A stretch of DNA of 64,000 nt from Candidatus Gastranaerophilales bacterium (GCA_944325595.1 CALVAQ010000007.1:38926-102925); one strand, 5' to 3'. Positions 17,939 through 27,707 are shown, numbered from the stretch's first letter. The notes: generated by a model from the sequence alone, not told the origin. Numbers and translations are program-made.

Positions 17939-18421
17939 ATGGGACAGCTGATAAAAAGAGAAAATATACAAAATCTTGTTGAAAATCTGAGAAAAGATGG
18001 AAAAACAATTGTCACGACAAACGGCTGTTTTGACATTCTGCATGTTGGGCATGTCAGATATTTACAAAAAACAAAAACTTTTGCGGATGTGATGATTGTC
18101 TGTCTCAATTCCGATATCTCGGTAAAAAAAATAAAAGGTCCCGACAGACCCATAAACAATGAGGAAGACAGAGCTGAAATCCTTTGTGCACTTGAATGTG
18201 TGGATTATGTCGTAATGTTTGACGAGTCATCTCCGGAAAATCTTCTTTGCGAGATAAAACCGGATGTACACACAAAAGGTGCGGATTACACATTGGAAAC
18301 ACTGCCGGAAGCAAAATCTATCATGGCAAACGGCGGAAGAATAGAATTCATCAGTTTTGTAGAAGGAAAATCAACCACAAACGTTATCAAAAAAATCGGA
18401 GAGCAATCCTCAGTGAAATAA
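17939..18421 (+). CDS. rfaE2: Heptose-1-phosphate adenylyltransferase (RfaE domain II)
   Basis: Cytidylyltransferase-fold enzyme that activates heptose 1-phosphate with ATP to give ADP-heptose. It is 160 aa, with the nucleotide-binding motif TTNGCFDILHVGHVRYL (about 26-42) and GPDRPINNEEDRAEILCAL typical of the RfaE2 group. The C-terminal GGRIEFISFVEGKSTTNVI matches the family's substrate end. The ATG is one base after the kinase stop, so the two steps are coupled in one operon as unfused halves of HldE. Confidence 0.93.
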   Translation: MGQLIKRENIQNLVENLRKDGKTIVTTNGCFDILHVGHVRYLQKTKTFADVMIVCLNSDISVKKIKGPDRPINNEEDRAEILCALECVDYVVMFDESSPENLLCEIKPDVHTKGADYTLETLPEAKSIMANGGRIEFISFVEGKSTTNVIKKIGEQSSVK

Positions 18422-18458
18422 ATATTAAGTTTTATCACTGCTAACTTATACAAAAATC

Positions 18459-18487
18459 TTTAAAGTAACAAGGATTTACTATATACT
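18459..18487 (+). promoter_or_regulatory. Possible sigma-70 promoter of manC
   Basis: TTTAAA at 18459-18464, 17-bp spacer, TATACT at 18482-18487. The ribosome site CAGGAG precedes the ATG at 18546. The -35 box is weak, so this is tentative. Confidence 0.4.
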
Positions 18488-18545
18488 TTGATAAGATATC
18501 GGAAATATTCCGGCAGGAAATACAAAATCTCAGGAGTTAGTATTT

Positions 18546-20003
18546 ATGGAAGTCAGTAACATTTACGCAGTAATTTTGGCAGGCGGTTCGGGCACAAGAC
18601 TATGGCCCTTGAGCAGAGAACTTCACCCGAAACAGCTTATGAAAATTGAAGGGGATTACACTCTTTTTCAATCAGCTTTTATCAGGCTGGTAAACAGCGT
18701 AGATGACAAAAATATCCTGAGCGTAACAAATGTAAAACTTGAATCACAGGTCAAAACCCAGCTTGTTGAAATGCAGGCAAAATTCTGCAGAAAATCAAAT
18801 TACCGGGTAATAACAGAACCTGAATGCAGAGGCACCGCTCCGGCTATTGCTCTTTCCATAAAATACATAGAAAAACTCCAGAAAGACAAAAATATCAAAG
18901 AAGATCCGATAATCATTGCCGTACCGTCAGACAACCTTATCTCAGACGATGAGCAGTTTGCCGCAGCAATAAAAGAAGCGGTGAAACTGGCTCAGGACAA
19001 CTATATTGTAACATTTGGCGTAAAACCGGACAGAGCCGATACGGGTCTCGGTTATATCAAAACAAAAAACAACAAAAAAATAAAAGACGTCTCTTCATGC
19101 GCTTTGAAAGTTGATACCTTTATAGAAAAACCGGACAAAGAAACCGCACAGGAGTTTGTCGACTCTGACAAATACTACTGGAACAGCGGCATGTTTGTTT
19201 TCAAAGCTTCCGTTATGATGGCTGAACTCAAAAAATACGAGCCTGATATTTTTAATATAATCAAAAATGCGGAAATTTCTTCTCAAACACCGACCATACC
19301 GTATCTTGATTTTAAAGAAATGCCCGATATTTCTATTGATTACGCTGTTATGGAAAATTCAAAAAAACTTGCAATGGTTCCGCTGGAATGCGACTGGAGA
19401 GATGTCGGCTCATGGGAAGCTATTTATGCAATTTCCGACAAAGATGAAAACGGAAACTATGTAATGGGCAACGTAATTGACCTTGACAGCAAAAACTCAA
19501 TGGTATATTCAACATCAAAACTTATTACAACAATCGGACTGAATAATGTCGTTGTTGTGGAAACGGAAGATGCACTGCTCGTTTGTGACAGAGACAGAAC
19601 TCAGGATGTCAAAAAGATAGTTAACCATCTGAAAGAGAGACACGATGAAACTCAGATGACTCACAAAACCGTATACCGTCCGTGGGGATATTATACTGTG
19701 CTCAATGAAGGCAAAGGTTATCTGACAAAATGCATATATGTAAACCCGGGTGCAAAATTGAGTGTCCAGCTTCATCACCACAGAAGCGAACACTGGGTTG
19801 TTGTTGAGGGGAAAGCACTTGTTTTGAAAGGCGAGGAGTATTTTGAACTCAACAACGGCGACAGTATTGATTTGGCTGTTGAAGAAAAACACTCGCTGCA
19901 AAATCCATATGACGAACCGTTAAAAATTCTTGAAGTCCAAAAAGGTGATATTCTGGATGAAAACGATATCGTCAGATTTGAAGATATGTACGGCAGAGTA
20001 TAG
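18546..20003 (+). CDS. manC: Mannose-1-phosphate guanylyltransferase / mannose-6-phosphate isomerase
   Basis: Makes GDP-mannose, the donor for mannose, fucose and rhamnose residues in surface glycans; the C-terminal cupin is the type II phosphomannose isomerase. It is 485 aa, the normal length for the fused enzyme. The pyrophosphorylase signature AGGSGTRLWPLSRELHPKQL spans about residues 13-32, and FIEKPD with YYWNSGMFVF follows near 188-220. The cupin has RPWGYYTVLNEGKGYLTK and QLHHHRSEHWVVVEG. It follows the heptose genes and fits the polysaccharide theme of the region. Confidence 0.96.
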   Translation: MEVSNIYAVILAGGSGTRLWPLSRELHPKQLMKIEGDYTLFQSAFIRLVNSVDDKNILSVTNVKLESQVKTQLVEMQAKFCRKSNYRVITEPECRGTAPAIALSIKYIEKLQKDKNIKEDPIIIAVPSDNLISDDEQFAAAIKEAVKLAQDNYIVTFGVKPDRADTGLGYIKTKNNKKIKDVSSCALKVDTFIEKPDKETAQEFVDSDKYYWNSGMFVFKASVMMAELKKYEPDIFNIIKNAEISSQTPTIPYLDFKEMPDISIDYAVMENSKKLAMVPLECDWRDVGSWEAIYAISDKDENGNYVMGNVIDLDSKNSMVYSTSKLITTIGLNNVVVVETEDALLVCDRDRTQDVKKIVNHLKERHDETQMTHKTVYRPWGYYTVLNEGKGYLTKCIYVNPGAKLSVQLHHHRSEHWVVVEGKALVLKGEEYFELNNGDSIDLAVEEKHSLQNPYDEPLKILEVQKGDILDENDIVRFEDMYGRV

Positions 20004-20088
20004 CCCTAATATTATAATACATACAACGGCATTAAGAACAAATTGTATGTTACAATCAGAACTTAGTTACTCAAAAAAGGTATTATGT

Positions 20089-20592
20089 ATGAAAAAGTTT
20101 TTATTAGTTTTTTCTGTATTTTTACTGGTATCAAATATCGTATTTGCAAAAACCGACCTAAATTGCCCTGACAAAATACTCGAAAAGAAAAATCTTACGG
20201 TTCTAAAAAGCGGTGTGCCATTCACATATCCTTTAAAAGACGGCGCAATTCTCGAGTGTTATGCAAAAAGACTGGACGGCAGTATAGATGACTTTAATGA
20301 ATATAATGACTATTTTGTAATGAGAAACGGACATTTATACTCAAATACAATGCATAAGATTTATAAGCCGCACAAAAAAGTTATGTTAAAAAAAGTTGAT
20401 AGAGCAAGTATGCTCAATGACGGCAAAACATTGAAGCTCTACGACCCTCTCTGGGAATGGTCAATCAGACATCACATGCGTACAATCAAAATAAATACGC
20501 AAACCGGTGAATACTTTATGACAGGCACACAAGACAATTGGATGTGGTACAGAAATATAACATCTTCAGGATATTGCAGAGTTATACAATAA
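20089..20592 (+). CDS. Small secreted protein, function unknown
   Basis: A 167-aa protein with a signal peptide (hydrophobic residues 4-18, probable cleavage after VFA in SNIVFAKTD). The mature part is rich in Lys, Tyr, Asp and Trp, with WEWSIRHH and NWMWYRN near the C-terminus, and has three cysteines. No domain is recognised. The ATG at 20089 is preferred over the longer frame because AAAAAAGG precedes it and the signal peptide then begins properly. It stands alone between manC and a strong terminator. Confidence 0.8.
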   Translation: MKKFLLVFSVFLLVSNIVFAKTDLNCPDKILEKKNLTVLKSGVPFTYPLKDGAILECYAKRLDGSIDDFNEYNDYFVMRNGHLYSNTMHKIYKPHKKVMLKKVDRASMLNDGKTLKLYDPLWEWSIRHHMRTIKINTQTGEYFMTGTQDNWMWYRNITSSGYCRVIQ

Positions 20593-20595
20593 GAA

Positions 20596-20631
20596 TTATG
20601 GGTTGAATACTATTCAACCCATAAATTTTTT
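20596..20631 (+). terminator. Terminator after the 20089 gene
   Basis: Perfect 14-bp palindrome arms (20596-20609 and 20611-20624) with a T-run after it. The RNA loop would open to at least three nucleotides. Confidence 0.8.
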
Positions 20632-20653
20632 GAAAAATCATCCGCTTTTATAT

Positions 20654-20682
20654 TTGAATACTTGTGTTCAAACAGATATAAT
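20654..20682 (+). promoter_or_regulatory. Sigma-70 promoter, 6 nt before the uvrD-like ATG
   Basis: TTGAAT at 20654-20659, a 17-bp spacer and TATAAT at 20677-20682. The ATG at 20689 is where transcription should start, so no leader or ribosome site is expected. Confidence 0.75.
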
Positions 20683-20688
20683 ATCTTT

Positions 20689-22686
20689 ATGGAAAATTTG
20701 ATACCGGAAAAAACATCCGCACCCGCCGTCAAAAAGTATGTCCTGAAAAAGCAGGACACTTCTTCGCAATACAAAATAAACTACGAAAAAGAACTTAATC
20801 CCGCCCAGCTTGAAGCCGTAAAGTTCAAAAACGGTCCTGTGCTGGTCATTGCAGGCGCAGGTTCGGGCAAAACAAAAACACTGACTTTTCGTGTTGCAAG
20901 ACTAATCGAAAGCGGAATAAAACCGGAGAATATTCTTCTTCTTACTTTTACAAAAAAAGCTGCAGATGAAATGCTCAACCGAGCTGTCATGATTTTGGAT
21001 TCAAGATGCGAAAAAGTTGCCGGCGGAACTTTTCACTCTTTTTCGAACTACATTCTTCGAAAATACTCGAACCTGCTTGAACTTCGAAACAATTTTACAA
21101 TCATAGACAGAGCCGATGCCGAAGATGTAATAAACCACCTGAGAGGTTCTGTTATAGGCAAGCAGGAAAAACGTTTCCCGAGAAAAGGCACCATTCTCGA
21201 TATCTATTCCAAAGCAATAAACAAAAATATGACCGCTGAAGAAGTCATTGAAAGCGAATATAACCAGTTCTCACATTGTATTGAAAAAATCAATGAGATT
21301 TCAAAACAGTATATCGCTTACAAAAGACAAAACAGCCTTCTGGACTACGACGATTTGCTTTTGTATTTGAGGACACTGCTTCAATCAAATGATGATATAC
21401 GCAAAAAACTTTCCAATCAGTACAAGTATATTTTGATAGACGAATATCAGGATACAAACTCTCTTCAGGCGGATATAATAAAGCTTCTTGCATCGGAGCA
21501 CAACAACGTTATGGCGGTCGGAGATGACTCTCAAAGCATTTATTCCTTCAGAGGTGCAAATTTCAGAAATATTCTTGATTTTCCGGCTATATTTCCCGAT
21601 ACAAAAATTATCAAACTTGAACAAAACTACAGAAGTTCACAAAACATTCTGGCGCTTACAAATGAGATAATCAAAAAAGCAAAAGAAAAATACACAAAAA
21701 ATCTGTTTTCGGATATAGTTTTTCCCGAAAAGCCCGCACTTATCTGCATGAACGATATGCAGACAGAGGCAGAATTTGTGGCACAAAGAGTACTGGAACT
21801 TCAGGAAGAAGATATTTCCCTGAATGACATTGCCGTTCTATGCCGCAGTGCAAGAATGACTTACAATCTTGAAATAGAACTTGCAAAACGAGCTATTCCA
21901 TACAGAAAATTCGGCGGTCTGAAATTCATCGAAACAGCACACGTAAAAGATGTCATTGCTCATCTCAGAGTGATTTTAAATCCGTATGACATAATCAGTC
22001 TCAATCGTATTCTGCTTTTGCTGGATGGAGTTGGAAACCAGACAGCAATGAAACTTTTGCCTGTGCTTTCATCAGAAAAAATTGAGACAGAAAAACTTAT
22101 GCTGCCTTCAAAAAGTTCCGAAAGCATAAAAAAGCTGCTTTTAACTCTCGATGAACAGAGAAAAAACCTGCTTAATCCTTCACAGATTGTGGAGAAAGTT
22201 CTTGCATATTACGAACCGATTTTGATTGACAAATATGATGACTACACAAAACGGCTCAAGGATTTGGAGCACTTTTTATATCTTTCCTCCCAGTACAGCA
22301 ATCTTGAAGACTTTTTGAGTGATTTGGCTCTCGAACCTCCCGACAGTTCTGTCAGCGAAGTTGAAGACGGAGCACAAAAAGACGAATATCTCACCCTTTC
22401 CACAATTCACAGTGCAAAGGGTCTGGAATGGAAAGCAGTTTTTATAATCGGTGCCGTTGACGGCAGATTTCCTTCCGTATACTCTTTTAACTCGGAGGAA
22501 GAGCTGGATGAAGAACTCCGACTTATGTATGTAGCTGCAACAAGAGCAAAATCGTATTTGTATATAACTTATCCAATAGATATGTTTGATTATTCTTCCG
22601 GTATGGTGCTTTCAAAACCCTCTCGTTTTCTGGACGGTATAGAACAAGATATTCTGGAAAAATGGGTACTGGAAATAGAGGATTAA
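20689..22686 (+). CDS. UvrD/PcrA/Rep-type superfamily 1 DNA helicase
   Basis: 3'-to-5' DNA helicase for repair or replication restart, 665 aa. The Q-motif region LNPAQLEAV is followed by Walker A AGAGSGKT (about 55-62), motif Ib LLTFTKKAADEM, Walker B LIDEYQDTNS (about 249-258), motif III GDDSQSIYSFRGA, motif IV LEQNYRSS and motif VI VAATRAKSYLYI near the C-terminus. It is somewhat shorter than UvrD (about 720 aa) and carries a 35-residue N-terminal extension. The start is the ATG 6 nt after the -10 box. Which of the three subfamilies it belongs to is not settled. Confidence 0.93.
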   Translation: MENLIPEKTSAPAVKKYVLKKQDTSSQYKINYEKELNPAQLEAVKFKNGPVLVIAGAGSGKTKTLTFRVARLIESGIKPENILLLTFTKKAADEMLNRAVMILDSRCEKVAGGTFHSFSNYILRKYSNLLELRNNFTIIDRADAEDVINHLRGSVIGKQEKRFPRKGTILDIYSKAINKNMTAEEVIESEYNQFSHCIEKINEISKQYIAYKRQNSLLDYDDLLLYLRTLLQSNDDIRKKLSNQYKYILIDEYQDTNSLQADIIKLLASEHNNVMAVGDDSQSIYSFRGANFRNILDFPAIFPDTKIIKLEQNYRSSQNILALTNEIIKKAKEKYTKNLFSDIVFPEKPALICMNDMQTEAEFVAQRVLELQEEDISLNDIAVLCRSARMTYNLEIELAKRAIPYRKFGGLKFIETAHVKDVIAHLRVILNPYDIISLNRILLLLDGVGNQTAMKLLPVLSSEKIETEKLMLPSKSSESIKKLLLTLDEQRKNLLNPSQIVEKVLAYYEPILIDKYDDYTKRLKDLEHFLYLSSQYSNLEDFLSDLALEPPDSSVSEVEDGAQKDEYLTLSTIHSAKGLEWKAVFIIGAVDGRFPSVYSFNSEEELDEELRLMYVAATRAKSYLYITYPIDMFDYSSGMVLSKPSRFLDGIEQDILEKWVLEIED

Positions 22687-22698
22687 TGCCCTGATTTG

Positions 22699-22727
22699 TT
22701 GATGTATCAAAAAAACAGGCGTATAAT
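22699..22727 (+). promoter_or_regulatory. Sigma-70 promoter of pepA
   Basis: TTGATG at 22699-22704, 17-bp spacer, TATAAT at 22722-22727. The start near 22734 leaves a leader of about 28 nt containing GAGGA before the ATG at 22762. Confidence 0.8.
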
Positions 22728-22761
22728 TTAGCAATAAGCATCAGACAAAAGAGGAATAAAT

Positions 22762-24246
22762 ATGGGCTCCGTAAAATTTGACGTAAATGTAACAAAAGGA
22801 TTGCTTGAAAAAACTTCTGCAAATATCCTGGTTGTTAACCTTTTTGAAGGTGTAAAAATTCCGGCAGGCGCTACAGGTGCTGTAGATAACGCTCTCGACG
22901 GATTGATTTCAAAATTTGTTATAGCAAAAGAAGGCTTTAGCGGCAAGTTTGGTGAAATTTATATAGTACCGTCATACGGAAAAATTGCCGCAGAAAAAGT
23001 TCTTATTGTCGGTCTGGGTAAAAACAAAGACTTTAACCTCAACAGATTGAGAGAAGTCAGCGAAAAAGTTATAAAAAAATGCCAGAAACTCAACAATGCA
23101 AAAAAAATTATTTCAGTTTTGCATGGCGCAGGTATAGGCGGGTTTGACCCCGAGCAATGCGCAAAAGCAATAACAGAAGGCGCTTTGATTGGCGGATACA
23201 AATTCGACAAATACAAATCTGAAAAACAAGCTTCAAAAATTGAAGAACTTGTTATTGTTGATATGGTCGAAGAAAACTGCAAAAAAGCAAAAGCGGGTAT
23301 CAAAAAAGGCAAAATAGTTGCCCATGCGGTAAATTGTGCGAGAGACCTCTCAAACGAACAACCATCATACGCTACTCCGACAAAGCTTGCTGAAATTGCA
23401 CAAAAAATCAAAGACATAGACGTCAAGGTCTATGACAAAGAAGAAATCGAAAAACTGGGAATGGGTGCATTCCTCGGTGTAGCCAGAGGAAGCAGCCAGC
23501 CGCCGAAGTTTATCCATATGAGATACAAAAGTCCTTCCAAAACTCCGCAAAGAAAAATTGCTATCATCGGAAAAGGAATTTGTTTTGATTCAGGCGGTCT
23601 TGATTTGAAACCGCCGTCATCCATGCTCACAATGAAAGATGATATGTCAGCAGCCGCTGCCGTAATCGGTATTATGACAGTCATGAAGGAGCTAAAACCA
23701 AACTGCGAAGTCCATGCACTCATTGCGGCATGTGAAAATATGCCGGGATGCTCTGCTTACAAACCAGGAGACATTCTGACAGCCAAAAACGGCAAAACTA
23801 TTGAAGTTGACAATACCGATGCAGAAGGCAGACTCACACTGGCAGATGCTCTTTGCTATGCCTGTGATCTTGGAGTAGATGAAGTCATAGACCTTGCTAC
23901 TTTAACAGGTGCCTGTGTTGTTGCACTGGGTAATACGGTATCCGGTATTATGGGTAACAATCAATCAATGATTGACAAACTCATAAAATGCGGTGCCGCC
24001 GGCGGGGAAAAACTCTGGCAGCTGCCGTTGTTTGACGATTACAAAGAATCACTCAAAAGCGACATAGCCGATATGAAAAATACCGGCTCCCGAATGGGCG
24101 GTGCACAAATTGCGGGTGTATTCCTTCAAAACTTTGTAAAAAAAGCAAGATGGGCGCACATAGATATTGCAGGTACTGCTTATCTTGACAAAAAAGGAGC
24201 AACCGGCGCAGGTGTCAGAACAATAATAAATTATTTGATGTCATAG
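22762..24246 (+). CDS. pepA: Cytosol leucyl aminopeptidase (M17)
   Basis: Dimetal aminopeptidase that removes N-terminal residues from peptides, 494 aa, full length. The C-terminal catalytic domain has KGICFDSGGLDLKPPS (about 272-287), the metal-binding signature NTDAEGRLTLADAL (about 351-364) and DLATLTGACVVALG. The N-terminal macro-like domain (about 1-160) is the usual one for M17. It has its own promoter and a bidirectional terminator. PepA proteins in some bacteria also bind DNA; nothing here shows that. Confidence 0.97.
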   Translation: MGSVKFDVNVTKGLLEKTSANILVVNLFEGVKIPAGATGAVDNALDGLISKFVIAKEGFSGKFGEIYIVPSYGKIAAEKVLIVGLGKNKDFNLNRLREVSEKVIKKCQKLNNAKKIISVLHGAGIGGFDPEQCAKAITEGALIGGYKFDKYKSEKQASKIEELVIVDMVEENCKKAKAGIKKGKIVAHAVNCARDLSNEQPSYATPTKLAEIAQKIKDIDVKVYDKEEIEKLGMGAFLGVARGSSQPPKFIHMRYKSPSKTPQRKIAIIGKGICFDSGGLDLKPPSSMLTMKDDMSAAAAVIGIMTVMKELKPNCEVHALIAACENMPGCSAYKPGDILTAKNGKTIEVDNTDAEGRLTLADALCYACDLGVDEVIDLATLTGACVVALGNTVSGIMGNNQSMIDKLIKCGAAGGEKLWQLPLFDDYKESLKSDIADMKNTGSRMGGAQIAGVFLQNFVKKARWAHIDIAGTAYLDKKGATGAGVRTIINYLMS

Positions 24247-24261
24247 TGATAAAAATCACAG

Positions 24262-24296
24262 AAAAAAAGACCTTCCATGTCGGAAGGTCTTTTTTT
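24262..24296. terminator. Bidirectional terminator between pepA and the permease gene
   Basis: Stem GACCTTCC/GGAAGGTC (24269-24289) around ATGTC, flanked by an A-run and a T-run so that it works from both sides. Confidence 0.9.
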
Positions 24297-24306
24297 GCTT
24301 TCTTTA

Positions 24307-25923
24307 TTACAATGAAGCTCTTTCTCTTGCTTCTTTGTTTTGAAGTCTCTTTTCTTCAATTTTTTCGATACGTCTGTTTCTCTTGTAACCGTATCCGGCA
24401 TAAATACTAATACCAATCAACAGCCACAACGGAAAGAGCAATGCTGTTTTTCCCATGCTTGTAACAGCCACAACCATCAACCCGCCGCATAGGATAATAC
24501 CCATTGCAGGGAAGAATGGAGAAAACGGAACCTTGAACGGTCTGTGTCTGTCCGGATCTGTTTTTCTCAATATCAAAACACCCACACAAACAATGATAAA
24601 AGAAGTGAATACACTGAAAATACAAAGCTGTGCGGCAAGATTCAAATCAAGGAACAAACAGCCTATCATCATTGCAATACCGACAACCCAGGTAATCACA
24701 TGAGGAGTTTTGTATGTAGGGTGAACTTTTTTCAATATTGTCGGGAAGAAATTATCTCTCGCCATTGAAAACAGTATTCTTGTTGCAGCAAGCTGCATAA
24801 CAAGCAAAACAGAAGTCAAACCTGTCAAGGCACCGACAGAGATAAATCCTGCAACCCAGCCCTGACCTGTAACCTGCATTGCATGTGCAATAGGAGCCTG
24901 AATATTAATCATATCCCATCTGACTACACCGGTCAAAACAAGAGCAACAAAGATATATACAATTGTACAAAGCACCAGCGTACCGATGATACCAATCGGA
25001 ATATCTTTCTGGGGATTTTTTGTCTCTTCTGCCGCTGTTGAAATAGCATCGAACCCTGTGTATGCAAAGAATATAGTAAATGCACTGACAAGTACGCTGC
25101 CCCAGCCGTTCGGCATAAAAGGCGTCCAGTTGTCAGGTTTTACATAAAACGCACCGACACCGATAAACAAACCGATAACAAGCAGTTTTATGATAACCAT
25201 AATTCCTGCCATATTTTTTGACTCGGATATACCTTTGACAAGAATCGCAGTAACGAGAAGAATCATTAAAATAGCCGGAATATTTACGCAAAAAGGAATA
25301 CAACCCAGATGAGGAATATGATCCATTGGATTTAATCCCATTTTGAGATAAGCGGCCTTTGCAGAACCGTAATCACTTACCAGCCACAAAGGCGGGTACA
25401 TTATATGATGTGCAGCAGACTGCAAAACTGCCGGCAATGCTTTTGTATAGGGCTCAAAACCTCTCAAAAACTGCAGCAGATATCCTGTCCAGCTGCATGC
25501 TACGGCAATGTTTCCGATTGTATACTGCAGCATCAAAACCCATCCGACCATCCATGCGGCAAGTTCGCCCATTGTGGCAAATGTGTATGTATAAACACCG
25601 CCTGAAACAGGAATCATTGATGCAAATTCCGCATAACAAAGTGCTGAAAAAATACATGCAATAGCTGCAATTATCATAGAAATAATAAGCGCAGGACCTG
25701 CACCATGACCGTCAGTACCCACTACTGCGGAACCGACCATTGAAAATATACCCGCACCTATTACGGCACCGATACCTAGGATAATCAAATCCATCCAGTT
25801 CAATGTTTTTTTCAATCCTGTTTCTGCTGATTGTGCCAGCATATCATCGGGATTTTTGGTCTTTAAAAGATTAGATACGAAATTTGCAACCGGTTTCGGC
25901 TCTGTAACATCATTTTGGCTCAT
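24307..25923 (-). CDS. APC-superfamily amino-acid permease
   Basis: Inner-membrane amino-acid transporter of 538 aa with about 12-14 hydrophobic segments. The first helix holds the substrate-site glycines, LGIGAVIGAGIFSMVG (about 50-65). Family marks include FIVCVGVLILRKTDPDRHRPFKVP near the C-terminus and FFAYTGFDAISTAAEETKNPQKD (two parts, about 267-289), which place it with cationic/general amino-acid permeases (YfnA or CAT type). It lies 15 bp downstream of glyQ with an AAGGAT ribosome site, so the two are probably one operon. Substrate unknown. Confidence 0.92.
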   Translation of the reverse strand: MSQNDVTEPKPVANFVSNLLKTKNPDDMLAQSAETGLKKTLNWMDLIILGIGAVIGAGIFSMVGSAVVGTDGHGAGPALIISMIIAAIACIFSALCYAEFASMIPVSGGVYTYTFATMGELAAWMVGWVLMLQYTIGNIAVACSWTGYLLQFLRGFEPYTKALPAVLQSAAHHIMYPPLWLVSDYGSAKAAYLKMGLNPMDHIPHLGCIPFCVNIPAILMILLVTAILVKGISESKNMAGIMVIIKLLVIGLFIGVGAFYVKPDNWTPFMPNGWGSVLVSAFTIFFAYTGFDAISTAAEETKNPQKDIPIGIIGTLVLCTIVYIFVALVLTGVVRWDMINIQAPIAHAMQVTGQGWVAGFISVGALTGLTSVLLVMQLAATRILFSMARDNFFPTILKKVHPTYKTPHVITWVVGIAMMIGCLFLDLNLAAQLCIFSVFTSFIIVCVGVLILRKTDPDRHRPFKVPFSPFFPAMGIILCGGLMVVAVTSMGKTALLFPLWLLIGISIYAGYGYKRNRRIEKIEEKRLQNKEARERASL

Positions 25924-25938
25924 GTAAATATCCTTATA

Positions 25939-26829
25939 TTATTTAACAATTGTAGTTTTTTTGAGTAAGGGGAAACCCATAGCTTCTCTCTGTTCAACAT
26001 AGAGCTTGGCTACCATTGCAGCCATTCTTCTGACTCTGTTGATAAAATTTATTCTCTCATCTTTTGAGATAACACCTCTTGCATCCAGCAAATTGAAGGT
26101 ATGAGAACATTTTAGAACATAATCATATGCGGGAAGAACAAGTTTGTTTTCCACACAGCTTTCAACTTCTTCCTGAAATATATCAAACATTTTAAACAAT
26201 CTTTCGGCAGAAGAAACTTCAAAATTGTATTTAGATTGTTCGATTTCGTTTTGAAGATAAATTTCACCGTATTTTAATTCTTTATTCCACATAACGTCGT
26301 ATACCGAATTGACGTTTTGCAAATACATGGCAATTCTTTCCAAACCGTATGTCAATTCAAGAGCAACCGGCTTGATTTCCAATCCGCCAACCTGTTGAAA
26401 ATACGTAAACTGAGTAATCTCCATACCGTCGAGCCAGACTTCCCAGCCTACACCGGCAGCACCCAAAGTAGGAGACTCCCAGTTGTCTTCAACAAATCTG
26501 ACATCATGCTGCGACAAATCAATGCCCATAGCCTCCAAACTTTTTAAATAAAGTTCCTGAGCGTTGTCCGGAGAAGGTTTAAGAATTACCTGATACTGAA
26601 AATAATGACCGAGTCTGTTCGGATTCTCTCCGTAACGCGCATCCGTAGGTCTTCTGCAAGGTTCTACCATTGCAGTATTCCAGGGTTCAGGTCCCAATGA
26701 ACGCAAGAATGTAGCAGGGTTCATTGTGCTGGCGCCTTTTTCTATATCATATGGCTGTTGAATTATACAACCGTAGTCTGACCAAAATTTTGATAAATTT
26801 AAAATTAATTCTTGAAAGGTTAATGCCAT
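25939..26829 (-). CDS. glyQ: Glycyl-tRNA synthetase alpha subunit
   Basis: Class II synthetase subunit of the bacterial alpha2-beta2 type, 296 aa, full length. Recognisable stretches are [54 protein letters not shown] (about 60-79) and [20 protein letters not shown]. The beta subunit gene glyS, often adjacent, is not in this window, so the pair is split in this genome. Transcription comes from the promoter at 26897-26925. The downstream gene is an amino-acid permease, possibly linking charging and uptake. Confidence 0.97.
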   Translation of the reverse strand: MALTFQELILNLSKFWSDYGCIIQQPYDIEKGASTMNPATFLRSLGPEPWNTAMVEPCRRPTDARYGENPNRLGHYFQYQVILKPSPDNAQELYLKSLEAMGIDLSQHDVRFVEDNWESPTLGAAGVGWEVWLDGMEITQFTYFQQVGGLEIKPVALELTYGLERIAMYLQNVNSVYDVMWNKELKYGEIYLQNEIEQSKYNFEVSSAERLFKMFDIFQEEVESCVENKLVLPAYDYVLKCSHTFNLLDARGVISKDERINFINRVRRMAAMVAKLYVEQREAMGFPLLKKTTIVK

Positions 26830-26896
26830 TCTCTCTTGACTTCCAATATAACTATAATCCTACTGCCGCAACGGCTCTACCCTAACAGGCTCTAAC

Positions 26897-26925
26897 ATTA
26901 TAATATAAGAGTTTTCATTTTACAA
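26897..26925 (-). promoter_or_regulatory. Sigma-70 promoter of glyQ
   Basis: On the minus strand TTGTAA (26925-26920), 17-bp spacer, TATAAT (26902-26897). It gives a leader of about 60 nt before the glyQ ATG at 26829; no T-box-like structure is seen in it. Confidence 0.75.
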
Positions 26926-27287
26926 ACAATTGTAATGCTCACACTTGAAATTGTTACATGTGTAACCGGACGAAATTTTATTTTTACAAAAAAATTTATC
27001 AAATTTTTTAAATTCCGATTAAAAAATCTGTTTTTGTTTTTAAAAATCTAAAAAACGGCACCGGATTTTTTACAAATTAAAAATTTTTTTTAAAAATTTT
27101 TCAAGTTTACAATTTAGAGATTTTCCTCATCAATTTTTTAATCTAACGTTGCAGTTCCGACCAATATCGAGACGGGAGGGCACAGCCTTATCACAAATTT
27201 TTCCGGATAAAATTCTACTTTTGTCTAATGAAACAAAAACCCGCTTTCGATATTTTGAATATGATACAAAATCCGGAGGTAAAAATT
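26926..27287. other. AT-rich gap between glyQ and the rhodanese-like gene
   Basis: No coding frame is convincing. It holds a 14-bp palindrome GTTACA-TG-TGTAAC (26953-26966), long A/T runs (about 26975-27110), and a short mixed-composition stretch at 27144-27190. The ribosome site GGAGG at 27275-27279 serves the gene at 27288. An in-frame upstream ATG at 27228 is less likely to be the start. Confidence 0.5.
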
Positions 27288-27707
27288 ATGCATAAAAATC
27301 ATGAAGAAATTTGTAAATTGACAAAAAATACCGGTAAAGCCGAAGAGTTTTTCAAATCTCTTCTTGCTTTCACAGTTAGTCCTGACAGGTTGAAACACCT
27401 TATGGAAAAACATCTTGAAGAATATACTCTGGTGGATTTGAGAGAATATGATGACTACATAAAAGGGCATATTCCTTTTGCTATACATGTACCGTTTGAC
27501 CAGCTTGAAGAACAGACCGTACAATTTTCAAAAGACAGGATAAATATTGTTTACGGATACTCTCCATTCTGCCAGCTTGCAAAAAAAGCAGCATATCATC
27601 TGGCAAAAGAAGGATACCCCGTAAGAGAACTCTGGGGAGGATTCAAGGCCTGGAAAAAAAGAGATTTTGATATAGTCGAAAATGAATCAGACGATTACCA
27701 AGAATAA
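27288..27707 (+). CDS. Rhodanese-like domain protein with displaced cysteine
   Basis: A 139-aa single-domain protein of the rhodanese fold. Family features are YTLVDLREYDDYIKGHIPFA (about 48-67), VPFDQL, and the C-terminal RELWGGFKAWKK. The active-site loop reads VYGYSPFCQLAKKAA (about 88-102): glycine stands where the usual catalytic cysteine follows VY, and the only loop cysteine lies five residues later. Sulfur transfer may therefore be altered or absent. About 25 residues of helix precede the domain. The start ATG is fixed by GGAGG eight bases upstream. Confidence 0.82.
   Translation: MHKNHEEICKLTKNTGKAEEFFKSLLAFTVSPDRLKHLMEKHLEEYTLVDLREYDDYIKGHIPFAIHVPFDQLEEQTVQFSKDRINIVYGYSPFCQLAKKAAYHLAKEGYPVRELWGGFKAWKKRDFDIVENESDDYQE

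Noticed and set aside
26830..26896. T-box leader for glyQ
   Set aside because: The leader is only about 60 nt and lacks the T-box sequence and a terminator.
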